Positions 16,257-24,000 of a stretch of 25,970 nt of DNA are shown here, piece after piece (position 1 is the first letter of the stretch; each line of letters starts with the position of its first letter). The DNA comes from a bacterium (lineage in GTDB: Bacteria; SZUA-182; DTGQ01). The notes below the pieces were generated by a model. That model saw nothing but the letters and a program-made list of their open reading frames with translations, was not told where the DNA came from and did not search any database. The stretch lies in NCBI GenBank assembly GCA_023512255.1, contig JAILZY010000047.1, positions 1 to 25,970 of the forward strand, read 5' to 3'. A program made the position numbers and the translations under genes.

Positions 16257-18338
16257 ATGGAATCATCACCCGCTGGGGCCAAATCCTCTCATCCTACTGG
16301 TTGTCCTTCTTTAGAAAAACTTTTATCCCCAGAAAGGCTTTCACCCACCCGGCTTGCCCTAACCATTGCCCTCCTGCTGATCCTGGGCAGCCTCTGTTAC
16401 GCTAATTCCCTAAAAAACTCCCTGCTCCAGTGGGATGATCATCGCTATATCCTGGATAATCCCTATATTCGGGCCATTTCCTGGCCCAATATCAAGGCTC
16501 TTTTGACCAAGCCCTACTTCAAAAACTATTCTCCGCTCCATGTTCTCTCCTATCAGATAGATTATCATTTTTGGAAATTCCGACCCGAAGGCTACCGACT
16601 GGTGAATATCCTGCTTCACCTTGCCAGCACCATTCTGGTTTTCCTTCTAATTTTTGACTGGTATAAGACCTATTCAGCTGCCCTCACCGCTGCGGCCATA
16701 TTTGCCGTGCATACCATCCATGTGGAGTCAGTGGTCTGGATTTCGCAGCGAAAAGATGTTCTGTCCGCGCTCTTCTTCTTCCTCTCCCTATACGGATATA
16801 GCCGATTCAGAAATTGTCAGCCTCGACCCCTGGCAAAATGGTCCTGGTATGCCGCCTCCCTTCTGGCCGCAGGGCTAGCTTTACTCAGCAAGCCAGTGGC
16901 TATAACCCTGCCCCTGATTCTGATACTTTGTGAGGTTTGCTTTCGCCGACCAAAAGAGCCTATTCACTTTTGGTCTAAAGTCCCCTTTTTTCTCTTCTCC
17001 GCTCTTGTGGCTGCCGCTACTTACTGGGCCCAGCGAGCCGAGGTCATGCATTATGTAGGTGACAGTTTCTGGCTCTCTCTCCTTTTGACTGTAAAGATAC
17101 TGGGCCTCTATCTTGGAAAGCTCTTTTTGCCCATTGGCCTGTCAAACCGCTACCTATTCTCGGCAAGCAAAGTGTCTGAGCTTATCACTCCCTCTTGGCT
17201 ATTGGCCAGTGGTTTTTTCCTACTCTTTTTGGCCGGAGTAGTATTTCTATGGTTTTGGAATAAATCCTTAGCTTTTCCCGGCTGCTGGTTTCTGATCACC
17301 TTGCTGCCAGTAGCTAACCTTGTGCCCACCAGCACCCAGATGGCTGACCGCTATCTGTATCTGCCCTCGGTTGGCTATTGCTTGGCCATTGGGCTTGTGG
17401 TTTCGGCCTTGATCAGAAGAGGGCGGCAGCAGTCAGCGGGCCTAGGCCAAGGGAGAATTATTAAAACCGTGGTTGTCTTTCTGGTAGCTGGGCTAGTTGT
17501 GCTCTATGGGGCCTTGACCTTAGCCAGAAATCGCGTCTGGCGCGATGATCGTACCTTGTGGGAAGATGCCCTGGCCAAGGATCCCGCCAATTACTGGGCA
17601 GCTACCTACCTAGCCAATACCTATCTGCTCGAGGCCCAAAAAAATCAGGATCTTAAGGGAAGAGAGGAAAATATCAACCGGGCTAAGGGGCTCTTCCTCC
17701 AGGCTATCAGGCAGGAGCCTAATTTTGCTCAGGCTCTTTTGGGAATGGGCAGCGCCCTGCTTGACGAAGGTAATACGCAACAAGCCATAGCCTACCTGTG
17801 GCAGGCCAGAAGGTGGAGCACTGAACAGCAGCAGGCGCTTCGAATCGAGCACAATCTTGGCGTTGCGTATGCCAAGCTCAATCAGTTTGAGGCCGCAGAA
17901 AAGATCTTTACCTCTATTATCAAGCAGGATCAAACCTTTTATCCCGCCTACCTTTCCCTAGGCAAACTCTACCTCTCCTGCGGCACCCTGGCTGGCTATC
18001 AGATGGCGGCTGAGCAGTATAGCCGGGCTATTGCCTCATCACCCTATGATCCGCGGGGCTACCTCTTCCTCGGCATAGTCAAAGAGCTGCTCGGAGACTA
18101 CCAGACGGCCTTGATAAATTACCACCAGGCGCTGCAACTAGCCGCCGGTGAGGGAGGCTCTCCTTTTATCGGCTTGGCCGCTGATATTCACCTAAGTCTA
18201 GCCGGACTCTACCACCGCCTAGGAGATTATCCAAAGGCTATCGACCATTATACTCGCTTCCTTGAGCTCGCGCCCAGACATCCAAAAGCTGACCTGGTGC
18301 GCTCAATAGTGCTTGAGTTAAGGGGAAAACCCTTTTGA
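16257..18338 (+). CDS. TMTC-like membrane glycosyltransferase with C-terminal TPR repeats
   Basis: A GT-C-type multi-membrane protein resembling bacterial relatives of the eukaryotic TMTC O-mannosyltransferases. Hallmarks are QWDDHRYILDNPYI after the first membrane helix (acidic pair in the first outer loop), YSPLHVLSY, the VESVVWISQRKDVLSALFFF motif, and MADRYLYLPSVGY. About ten hydrophobic segments occupy roughly residues 30-430. Then come TPR-like repeats (about 445-690) with recurring LG..Y...G....A...Y..A patterns; these usually bind protein acceptors. Donor and acceptor cannot be read; a polyprenyl-phosphate sugar is the family norm. I use ATG 16257, with GGAG 12 bp upstream; GTG 16239 would add six residues. 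The last codons and stop lie inside hairpin element copy B, so the tail RGKPF is repeat-derived. Confidence 0.85.
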   Translation: MESSPAGAKSSHPTGCPSLEKLLSPERLSPTRLALTIALLLILGSLCYANSLKNSLLQWDDHRYILDNPYIRAISWPNIKALLTKPYFKNYSPLHVLSYQIDYHFWKFRPEGYRLVNILLHLASTILVFLLIFDWYKTYSAALTAAAIFAVHTIHVESVVWISQRKDVLSALFFFLSLYGYSRFRNCQPRPLAKWSWYAASLLAAGLALLSKPVAITLPLILILCEVCFRRPKEPIHFWSKVPFFLFSALVAAATYWAQRAEVMHYVGDSFWLSLLLTVKILGLYLGKLFLPIGLSNRYLFSASKVSELITPSWLLASGFFLLFLAGVVFLWFWNKSLAFPGCWFLITLLPVANLVPTSTQMADRYLYLPSVGYCLAIGLVVSALIRRGRQQSAGLGQGRIIKTVVVFLVAGLVVLYGALTLARNRVWRDDRTLWEDALAKDPANYWAATYLANTYLLEAQKNQDLKGREENINRAKGLFLQAIRQEPNFAQALLGMGSALLDEGNTQQAIAYLWQARRWSTEQQQALRIEHNLGVAYAKLNQFEAAEKIFTSIIKQDQTFYPAYLSLGKLYLSCGTLAGYQMAAEQYSRAIASSPYDPRGYLFLGIVKELLGDYQTALINYHQALQLAAGEGGSPFIGLAADIHLSLAGLYHRLGDYPKAIDHYTRFLELAPRHPKADLVRSIVLELRGKPF

Positions 18339-18445
18339 AAAAGGGTTTTCCCCTTATAACCCTTTTCCTAAAACTTTAGCTAATTAATTAAAGTTTTAGG
18401 AGGATGGTTTGGAAGGAACCCTTTTTCAAAAGGGTTCCTTCCAAA
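18320..18445. repeat. Composite three-hairpin element, copy B (H3-H2-H1), inverted relative to copy A
   Basis: The reverse-complement arrangement of the 10273 element. H3 is 18320-18355 (17-bp arms, core GGGGAAAACCCTTTT). H2 is 18367-18400 (CCTAAAACTTTA arms, two central mismatches). H1 is 18408-18445 (core GGAAGGAACCCTTTT, 18-bp arms with flanking T/A pairs). Both linkers match copy A; overall identity is roughly 85-90 % by eye. H1 here and H3 of copy A share an identical 20-nt core while their outer bases differ as matched pairs. It lies between two convergent genes, overlapping the stop at 18336-18338 and ending 5 bp before the stop codon of the minus-strand gene. Likely a bidirectional terminator or 3'-end stabiliser. 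Confidence 0.85.
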
Positions 18446-18450
18446 ATTAA

Positions 18451-19221
18451 CTAAATTACTGGCGGCGTTAAAGTAAGTGAGAATGAACCTGTCCCGATGA
18501 TCGAGGTACTATTGATCTGGGTATAGGTACCTGTCATTTCCGTGGGAGAGATCAGGGTGCAAACTAGGTCAAGCTGGATAGTCTGGCTGCCAATCCCAAT
18601 TGCTGAACCGGAGAGAATGATCTGGCTATTGAGTATTTCTCCAGTAACAGGTACCAAAACTCCGAGGTTCGGGTTACCTACCATCTGAGCGTAACCGGTA
18701 ACCGTAGTGGTCAGAACAGGATCTACCACTAGGTTCAAAGTCATGGGCCCGGTAACATAAGCTACTGTTTTAGTAGAGCCGCTCCAGGTACCTGTCCATG
18801 TTCCGGCCTGCTCGGCTAGACCATATCTTAGACCTAAGCCTCCAAGGCCATACAGGCCGCCATACAAGCCGCCATACAGACCATACAGGCCACCCAAGCC
18901 GCCATACAGGCCGCCGTACAGGCCGCCGTACAGACCATACAGACCACCGTACAGGCCGCCATACAGACCACCGTACAGGCCGCCGTACAGACCACCGTAC
19001 AGGCCGCCGTACAGACCGCCGTAGAGACCTCCATACAAGCCGTACAGGCCACCATACAAGCCGCCATACAGCCCCCCATATAGGCTGCTGCCGTACAAGC
19101 CATATAATCCACCATAGCCGTAGCTATAGTAGGCATGAGAATTTCTCTGGGGAATTACGGTCAAGATGAATAACAACATGGAAGAAATGAGCAAGAGTTT
19201 GCATTTGGCAGAATAATACAT
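18451..19221 (-). CDS. Secreted LYGG-repeat protein with C-terminal beta domain
   Basis: 256 residues, function unknown. The signal peptide (CKLLLISSMLLFILTVIP core) has probable cleavage after NSHA (residue 30). Residues about 35-134 are nearly pure LYGG/LYG repeats: about 22 units with occasional LYG shortening and two LGG variants. The repeat is followed by a non-repetitive region of ~120 residues beginning GTWTGTWSGST, rich in Thr, Val and Ile, with a beta-sandwich or lipocalin-like look and one Cys. ATG 19221 has GAGAGGAG eight bases upstream, so I reject a start 27 bases further out. The periodic tyrosines on a glycine background recall structural or adhesive proteins; that role is inference. 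Convergent with the glycosyltransferase gene. Confidence 0.85.
   Translation of the reverse strand: MYYSAKCKLLLISSMLLFILTVIPQRNSHAYYSYGYGGLYGLYGSSLYGGLYGGLYGGLYGLYGGLYGGLYGGLYGGLYGGLYGGLYGGLYGGLYGLYGGLYGGLYGGLGGLYGLYGGLYGGLYGLGGLGLRYGLAEQAGTWTGTWSGSTKTVAYVTGPMTLNLVVDPVLTTTVTGYAQMVGNPNLGVLVPVTGEILNSQIILSGSAIGIGSQTIQLDLVCTLISPTEMTGTYTQINSTSIIGTGSFSLTLTPPVI
18820..19119 (-). repeat. In-frame 9/12-nt repeat array encoding (LYGG)n
   Basis: About 300 bp of tandem units encoding LYGG (12 nt) or LYG (9 nt). Neighbouring units differ mostly at synonymous third positions. All unit lengths are multiples of three, so copy-number change would lengthen or shorten the protein without a frameshift. The low-complexity DNA also leaves long frames open in other phases. 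Confidence 0.9.
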
Positions 19222-19810
19222 AATTAATCTCCTCTCTCCGAGCCACAAGCCACTTTAACCCTTCTTGAAAATCAACTTCTTGAAAATTTCCCTCTTATGA
19301 TCTTCCTCAAAAGATATCCCCTTACTGTGAGAAGGGAAACGAGAATAACTTGATTTTTTGCTAGCTATACACCTCCCTTCCTTGAAAAGCGCTAGCCATG
19401 ATCATGCAGCCCCAGGTCTTATTCCCCCGCCGCGCTTGGCTCGATAGCCCACTCTTCCCCTTTAAGGTCAAAGGTATTGGCCGTGATATCACCAAACATA
19501 ATGATCAATAATGACCCCAAGAGCAGCAACATTGATACCAGGTCATGAACAAAAACAGCCGGAAGAGAAAAATTATCACCAATAATCAGGCTAGAATATG
19601 GAATTTTCTCTATCTGATTGCAGGGCGGGGTCTTATACAGATGCAGAATTTGAACAGGAGAGAAGGGTTTAAAAAATGAGCTTTTTGTCATAAACTCTAT
19701 AGGTTTTTTGTATTAAATTTATACCGAACAAGCCAAGCGGTTTGGGAGAAAAAAATGACTTATTTCTATCGCTTCTTAAAAATTTTTTGGCATAATTTTT
19801 GCAAAAACAT
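19222..19810. other. Spacer between the LYGG-repeat gene and carA
   Basis: It holds a 12-nt direct repeat (CTTCTTGAAAAT at 19261-19272 and 19276-19287), a doubtful small minus-strand frame (19419-19691), and a 12-bp palindrome TTTTTGCAAAAA at 19796-19807. I found no convincing promoter for the LYGG-repeat gene. Confidence 0.5.
19419..19691 (-). CDS. Doubtful small membrane protein (90 residues)
   Basis: An ATG-started frame with one clear hydrophobic segment (LVSMLLLLGSLLIIMFG, about residues 52-68) and an acidic tail. There is no good ribosome site, no recognised family, and the N-terminal half looks unstructured. It could be a real short protein, the remnant of a longer one, or chance. Confidence 0.25.
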   Translation of the reverse strand: MTKSSFFKPFSPVQILHLYKTPPCNQIEKIPYSSLIIGDNFSLPAVFVHDLVSMLLLLGSLLIIMFGDITANTFDLKGEEWAIEPSAAGE

Positions 19811-19866
19811 TACCATTTAAAGCAACCATTGCTTTAATGGTATAATATCTTTGTATAATATCTTTC
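19811..19866 (+). promoter_or_regulatory. carAB promoter region: hairpin/operator plus duplicated -10
   Basis: 19811-19825 and 19829-19842 form an inverted repeat (arms TACCATTAAAGCAA, one bulged T, 3-nt loop). Its right arm runs into the first of two tandem TATAATATCTTT units (19841-19852 and 19854-19865). Each unit is a perfect -10. TTGCTT (19829-19834) lies 19 bp before the second -10. The palindrome overlaps the -35/-10 zone, as an operator would. I do not recognise it as a known pyrimidine or arginine operator. Confidence 0.5.
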
Positions 19867-19892
19867 ATTTCTCAACAACGACAGGAGGTTGT

Positions 19893-20972
19893 ATGGGATT
19901 TAAAAAAATCAATGCCCGATTGGAATTAGAAGATGGATTCGTATTTTCCGGCTATTCCTTCGGAGCGCAAAAACCAGTGGCTGGAGAGGTAGTTTTCAAT
20001 ACCGGCATGGTTGGCTACCCTGAAAGCCTAACCGATCCATCCTATCATGGTCAGATTCTGGTTCTCACCTATCCTTTGATCGGCAACTACGGTGTGCCCG
20101 AAAAAAGGGTAATCGACAAACTGGATGAGTGGTTTGAATCTGACCGGATACATATCCTGGGGTTAATTATCTCTGAATACTCCTTTGATTTCAACCACTG
20201 GAGTGCTAGCAAAAGTCTAAACGATTGGCTACTAGAGCACGATGTGCCGGGTATATACAATATAGACACCCGGATGCTCACCAAACGTCTGCGCGAAGAG
20301 GGGACAATGCTGGGTCGGATCAGGTATTTCAATGAAGACTTAGATTTCATCGACCCTAATCAGGAGAATCTAGTCAAACAGGTAAGCATCCGAGAGCCAA
20401 TTGAATACGGCCCAAGAAATGGAAAAAGCAAAACCATCATTCTGGTAGATTGTGGTTGTAAGGAAAATATCATCAGAAGCCTATTGTCTCTTGGCCTTCA
20501 TGTTCGGCGAGTGCCATGGGACTATGATTTTACTCAGGATCGATGCGATGGTATCATGATTTCAAATGGCCCTGGCGATCCCAAGTCATGCCAGCAAACC
20601 ATCAAACATGTGCGTGCGGCTCTAGAGCGTGAAATACCAATTTTTGGTATCTGTCTAGGGAATCAAATTCTGGCTCTGGCCGCCGGAGCCGATACCTATA
20701 AGCTTAAATTCGGACACCGAAGTCAAAATCAGCCCTGTATCGAAGTTGGCACCAAGAGATGCTACATTACTTCTCAAAATCATGGGTTTGCAGTCGATGG
20801 ACGAACCCTGCCCGAGGGATGGAAAGCCTGGTTTATAAATGCCAATGATAATACCAATGAAGGCATCAGGCACGTATCAAAGCCGTTTATGAGCGTGCAG
20901 TTCCATCCAGAAGCCGCACCGGGACCGGTGGATACCCATATTTTGTTCGAAGATTTTCTGAGAATGTTATAA
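19893..20972 (+). CDS. carA: Carbamoyl-phosphate synthase small subunit (glutaminase)
   Basis: Hydrolyses glutamine and passes ammonia to CarB for carbamoyl phosphate, feeding pyrimidine and arginine synthesis. The N-terminal CarA domain shows LEDGFVFSGYSFG, VVFNTGMVGYPESLTDPSY and LTYPLIGNYGVP. The class I amidotransferase domain has nucleophile C254 in GICLGNQ, ITSQNHGFAVD, and H338/E340 in VQFHPEAAPGP. GNQ replaces the GHQ of E. coli, and FGHRSQNQPC replaces FGHHGGNHPV; both are forms I associate with Bacteroidota and eukaryotic CAD enzymes. The length (359 residues) is normal. ATG 19893 has AGGAGG four bases upstream; a TTG at 19851 lies in the promoter and is rejected. The last 17 nt, stop included, are tandemly duplicated in the spacer before carB. 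Confidence 0.96.
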   Translation: MGFKKINARLELEDGFVFSGYSFGAQKPVAGEVVFNTGMVGYPESLTDPSYHGQILVLTYPLIGNYGVPEKRVIDKLDEWFESDRIHILGLIISEYSFDFNHWSASKSLNDWLLEHDVPGIYNIDTRMLTKRLREEGTMLGRIRYFNEDLDFIDPNQENLVKQVSIREPIEYGPRNGKSKTIILVDCGCKENIIRSLLSLGLHVRRVPWDYDFTQDRCDGIMISNGPGDPKSCQQTIKHVRAALEREIPIFGICLGNQILALAAGADTYKLKFGHRSQNQPCIEVGTKRCYITSQNHGFAVDGRTLPEGWKAWFINANDNTNEGIRHVSKPFMSVQFHPEAAPGPVDTHILFEDFLRML

Positions 20973-20990
20973 ATTCTGAGAATGTTATAA
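20956..20990. repeat. 17-nt tandem duplication of the carA 3' end
   Basis: TTCTGAGAATGTTATAA occurs at 20956-20972 (final codons and stop of carA) and again at 20974-20990, one base apart. The second copy is non-coding and lies 30 bp before the carB ATG. Confidence 0.8.
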
Positions 20991-21020
20991 TAGAAAAAGA
21001 AAAGGTGAGGATATTATCAC

Positions 21021-24000
21021 ATGACCATGATGACTAGACCCCAAAAGGTATTGATTCTCGGCAGCTCGGCCCTTAAAATAGGCGAGGCCGGCGAATTCGA
21101 TTATTCCGGCAGTCAGGCCATCAAGGCTCTCAAAGAAGAGGGGATCACCGTTATCCTCGTCAACCCGAACATTGCCACCATTCAAACCTCGGATCATCTG
21201 GCTGATCAGGTTTACTTCCTGCCCGTAACTCCTTATTTTGTCGAACAGGTAATAAAAAAGGAAAAGCCAGATGGCATATTGCTCGGTTTTGGTGGCCAGA
21301 CGGCCTTAAACTGCGGGGTAGCCCTGGAAAAAGAAGGTGTGCTTCGCCGCTACGGGGTAAGCGTGCTCGGCACACCTGTTGAAGCCATTGTCAATACTGA
21401 AGACAGGGAGCTGTTCGTAACCAAATTGCGCGAGATCGATGTTAAGGTGCCTCGCAGCTTTGCAGTTACTAACATCGCCGATGCCTTGCGCCGGGCTGAG
21501 GAAATAGGCTATCCAGTCATGATGCGAATTGCTTATGCTCTTGGCGGGCTGGGCTCTGGAATCTGCTGGAGCGAAGAGGAAGTGCGGGATCGGGCTCAAA
21601 AGGCTTTCTCCTATACCAGACAGATTCTGATCGAGGAATATCTTTTGGGCTGGAAAGAGATCGAATACGAGATTGTGCGCGATCGGTATGATAATTGTCT
21701 GTCCGTGTGCAATATGGAAAATTTTGATCCAATGGGCATCCACACGGGTGAAAGCATTGTAGTCGCCCCAAGCCAAACCCTCACTAATCGAGAATACCAC
21801 ATATTGCGTGATATTGCCATCCGCACGGTCCGGCATCTTGGCATCATTGGCGAGTGCAATATTCAGTATGCGCTCAATCCCCGAAGTGAAGACTATCGAG
21901 TAATCGAAATCAATGCCAGACTCTCCCGAAGCTCTGCTCTGGCCTCGAAAGCGACTGGATATCCGCTGGCCGCAGTGGCGGCCAAACTGGCTCTTGGCTA
22001 CAGCCTGATTGATCTCAAGAATTCGGTTACCGCCGTAACCAAGGCTAGCTTTGAGCCTGCCCTTGATTACATCGTGGTCAAGATTCCGCGCTGGGATCTG
22101 AAAAAGTTTCGGCTTGTGTCCAACAAGCTTGGCTCTGGCATGAAATCGGTTGGCGAGGTCATGGCCATTGGCCGCAAGTTCGAGGAGGCGCTCCAGAAGG
22201 GCTTGCGCATGTTAGAGATCGGAGCCAAGGGGCTAGTGCTAAATAAAGAAATGGAATTTGGTGATCTTGAGCAGGAGCTAGCCGAGCCAACAGATTTGCG
22301 AATTTTTGCCATTCCCGAAGCGATGAAAAAAGGCATATCCATTGACAGAATCCATGAATTGAGCCACATTGATAAGTGGTTCCTGTACAAAATCAAAAAT
22401 ATCGTTGATCTGGAGCAGGCCTTAAAAAATGTTGGCGAGCAGCGGCTGCCGAAAGAGTTACTGCAAAAGGCTAAACAGCACGGATTTTCAGATGCTCAGA
22501 TCGGCTACGCGGTGGGGTTAAGTGAGGACGAGATCAGAAAACTGCGCAAGGATTATGGACTGACCCCTTATGTCAAGCAGATTGATACCCTGGCTGCCGA
22601 GTATCCGGCTCAGACAAACTATCTGTATCTGACCTACAACGGCTCAGAGGATGATGTCAGCTTCCGCGACCGCAATTCGATTATGGTCCTTGGCAGCGGT
22701 GCTTACCGGATCGGCAGTTCCGTAGAATTCGACTGGTGCTGTGTCAATTCTGTCAAGACCCTGAAGCAATTGAATTATCAAACCATTATGGTCAATTATA
22801 ACCCTGAAACCGTCAGCACTGACTATGATGAATGCGACAAGCTCTATTTCGATGAATTGACCTTTGAAACCGTAGTCGATATCTATGAAAAGGAAAAGCC
22901 TCTTGGGATCATCATTTCCATGGGCGGCCAGATTCCCAACAATCTTGCCCTCAGACTCCACCGGGCTGGAGTTCGGGTTCTGGGCACCAGCGCCCTGAGT
23001 ATCGACACGGCCGAAGACCGCCACAAATTCTCAAAGCTCCTCGATGAGCTCAAGATAGATCAGCCGCCGTGGAAGGAGCTGACCTCGATGCTCGAAGCCA
23101 AATCCTTTGCCCGCTCAGTGGGCTATCCTGTACTGGTTCGGCCCTCCTATGTATTGAGCGGTGCGGCCATGAGTGTGGCCTCTAACGATCAAGAACTTGA
23201 GAAATTCCTCAACAAGGCCTCGTACATATCGCAGGATCATCCGGTGGTTATCACCAAGTTCATTGAAAACGCAAAGGAAATCGAAATCGATGCTGTGGCC
23301 GGAGAAGGAGAGCTGATCGTTTTCGCCATTTCCGAGCATGTGGAAAATGCCGGTGTCCACTCTGGTGATGCCACCATGGTGCTTCCACCACAGCGCACCT
23401 TTTTGGAAACCACCCGGCGCATCAAAAAGATCGCCCGACAACTGGCCAAGGCCTTGATGATTAATGGCCCCTTCAATATTCAGTTTATAGCCAAGGACAA
23501 TGAGGTCAAGGTAATCGAATGTAACCTTCGGGCCTCCCGCAGTTTTCCCTTTGTGTCCAAGATCTTTAAAGTCAATTTCATCGACCTAGCCACCCGAATC
23601 ATCATGGGGCACCAAGTGCCCAAGGTAGATCGATCTGTATTTGATCTTGAATATGTGGGGGTCAAAGCGCCCCAATTTTCTTTTACCCGGCTAAGCGGTG
23701 CAGATCCAACCACCGGCGTAGAGATGGCCTCAACTGGTGAAGTGGGCTGCCTCGGAGATGATTTCGAGGAGGCATTTTTAAAGGCTATGATTTCAGTAGG
23801 CTATCAGCCAACCGTAAAGAGCATCTTGCTGTCGAGCGGCCCTCTTGAGAGCAAGATTGAATTCCTCGAGAGTGCAAGGAAACTGCAAGAGCTCGGCATA
23901 AAGCTTTATGCTACCCCAGGGACTGCCAGCTTCATGCAAAGCAATGGGATCGAGGCTACAGAACTGCACTGGCCCCTGTCGGAGAAAAAACCGAACATTA

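Noticed and set aside
10273-18445. Inverted elements as ends of a composite transposon
   Set aside because: No transposase or integrase in between, no recognised IS termini or target duplications; the enclosed genes look like ordinary chromosomal genes.
18820-19119. Repeat array as a possible CRISPR
   Set aside because: Units are 9-12 nt, directly contiguous, encode protein and have no spacers.
18798-19169. Plus-strand frame rich in His, Arg and Thr, and a second minus-strand frame rich in Ala, Cys and Met, across the LYGG array
   Set aside because: Both are by-products of the 12-nt repeat in other phases; neither has a ribosome site or independent domain, while the LYGG frame has a signal peptide and strong ribosome site.
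19251-19400. Promoter for the LYGG-repeat gene
   Set aside because: Several A/T-rich hexamers occur on the minus strand, but none has both a -35 and a -10 at acceptable spacing.
19690-19892. Riboswitch or known pyrimidine attenuator upstream of carA
   Set aside because: The leader after the -10 elements is only a few tens of bases and shows no terminator/antiterminator pair; only the promoter palindrome is visible.
21306-21836. 176-residue minus-strand frame inside carB
   Set aside because: Opposite the first ATP-grasp domain of carB; a shadow of its codon pattern.
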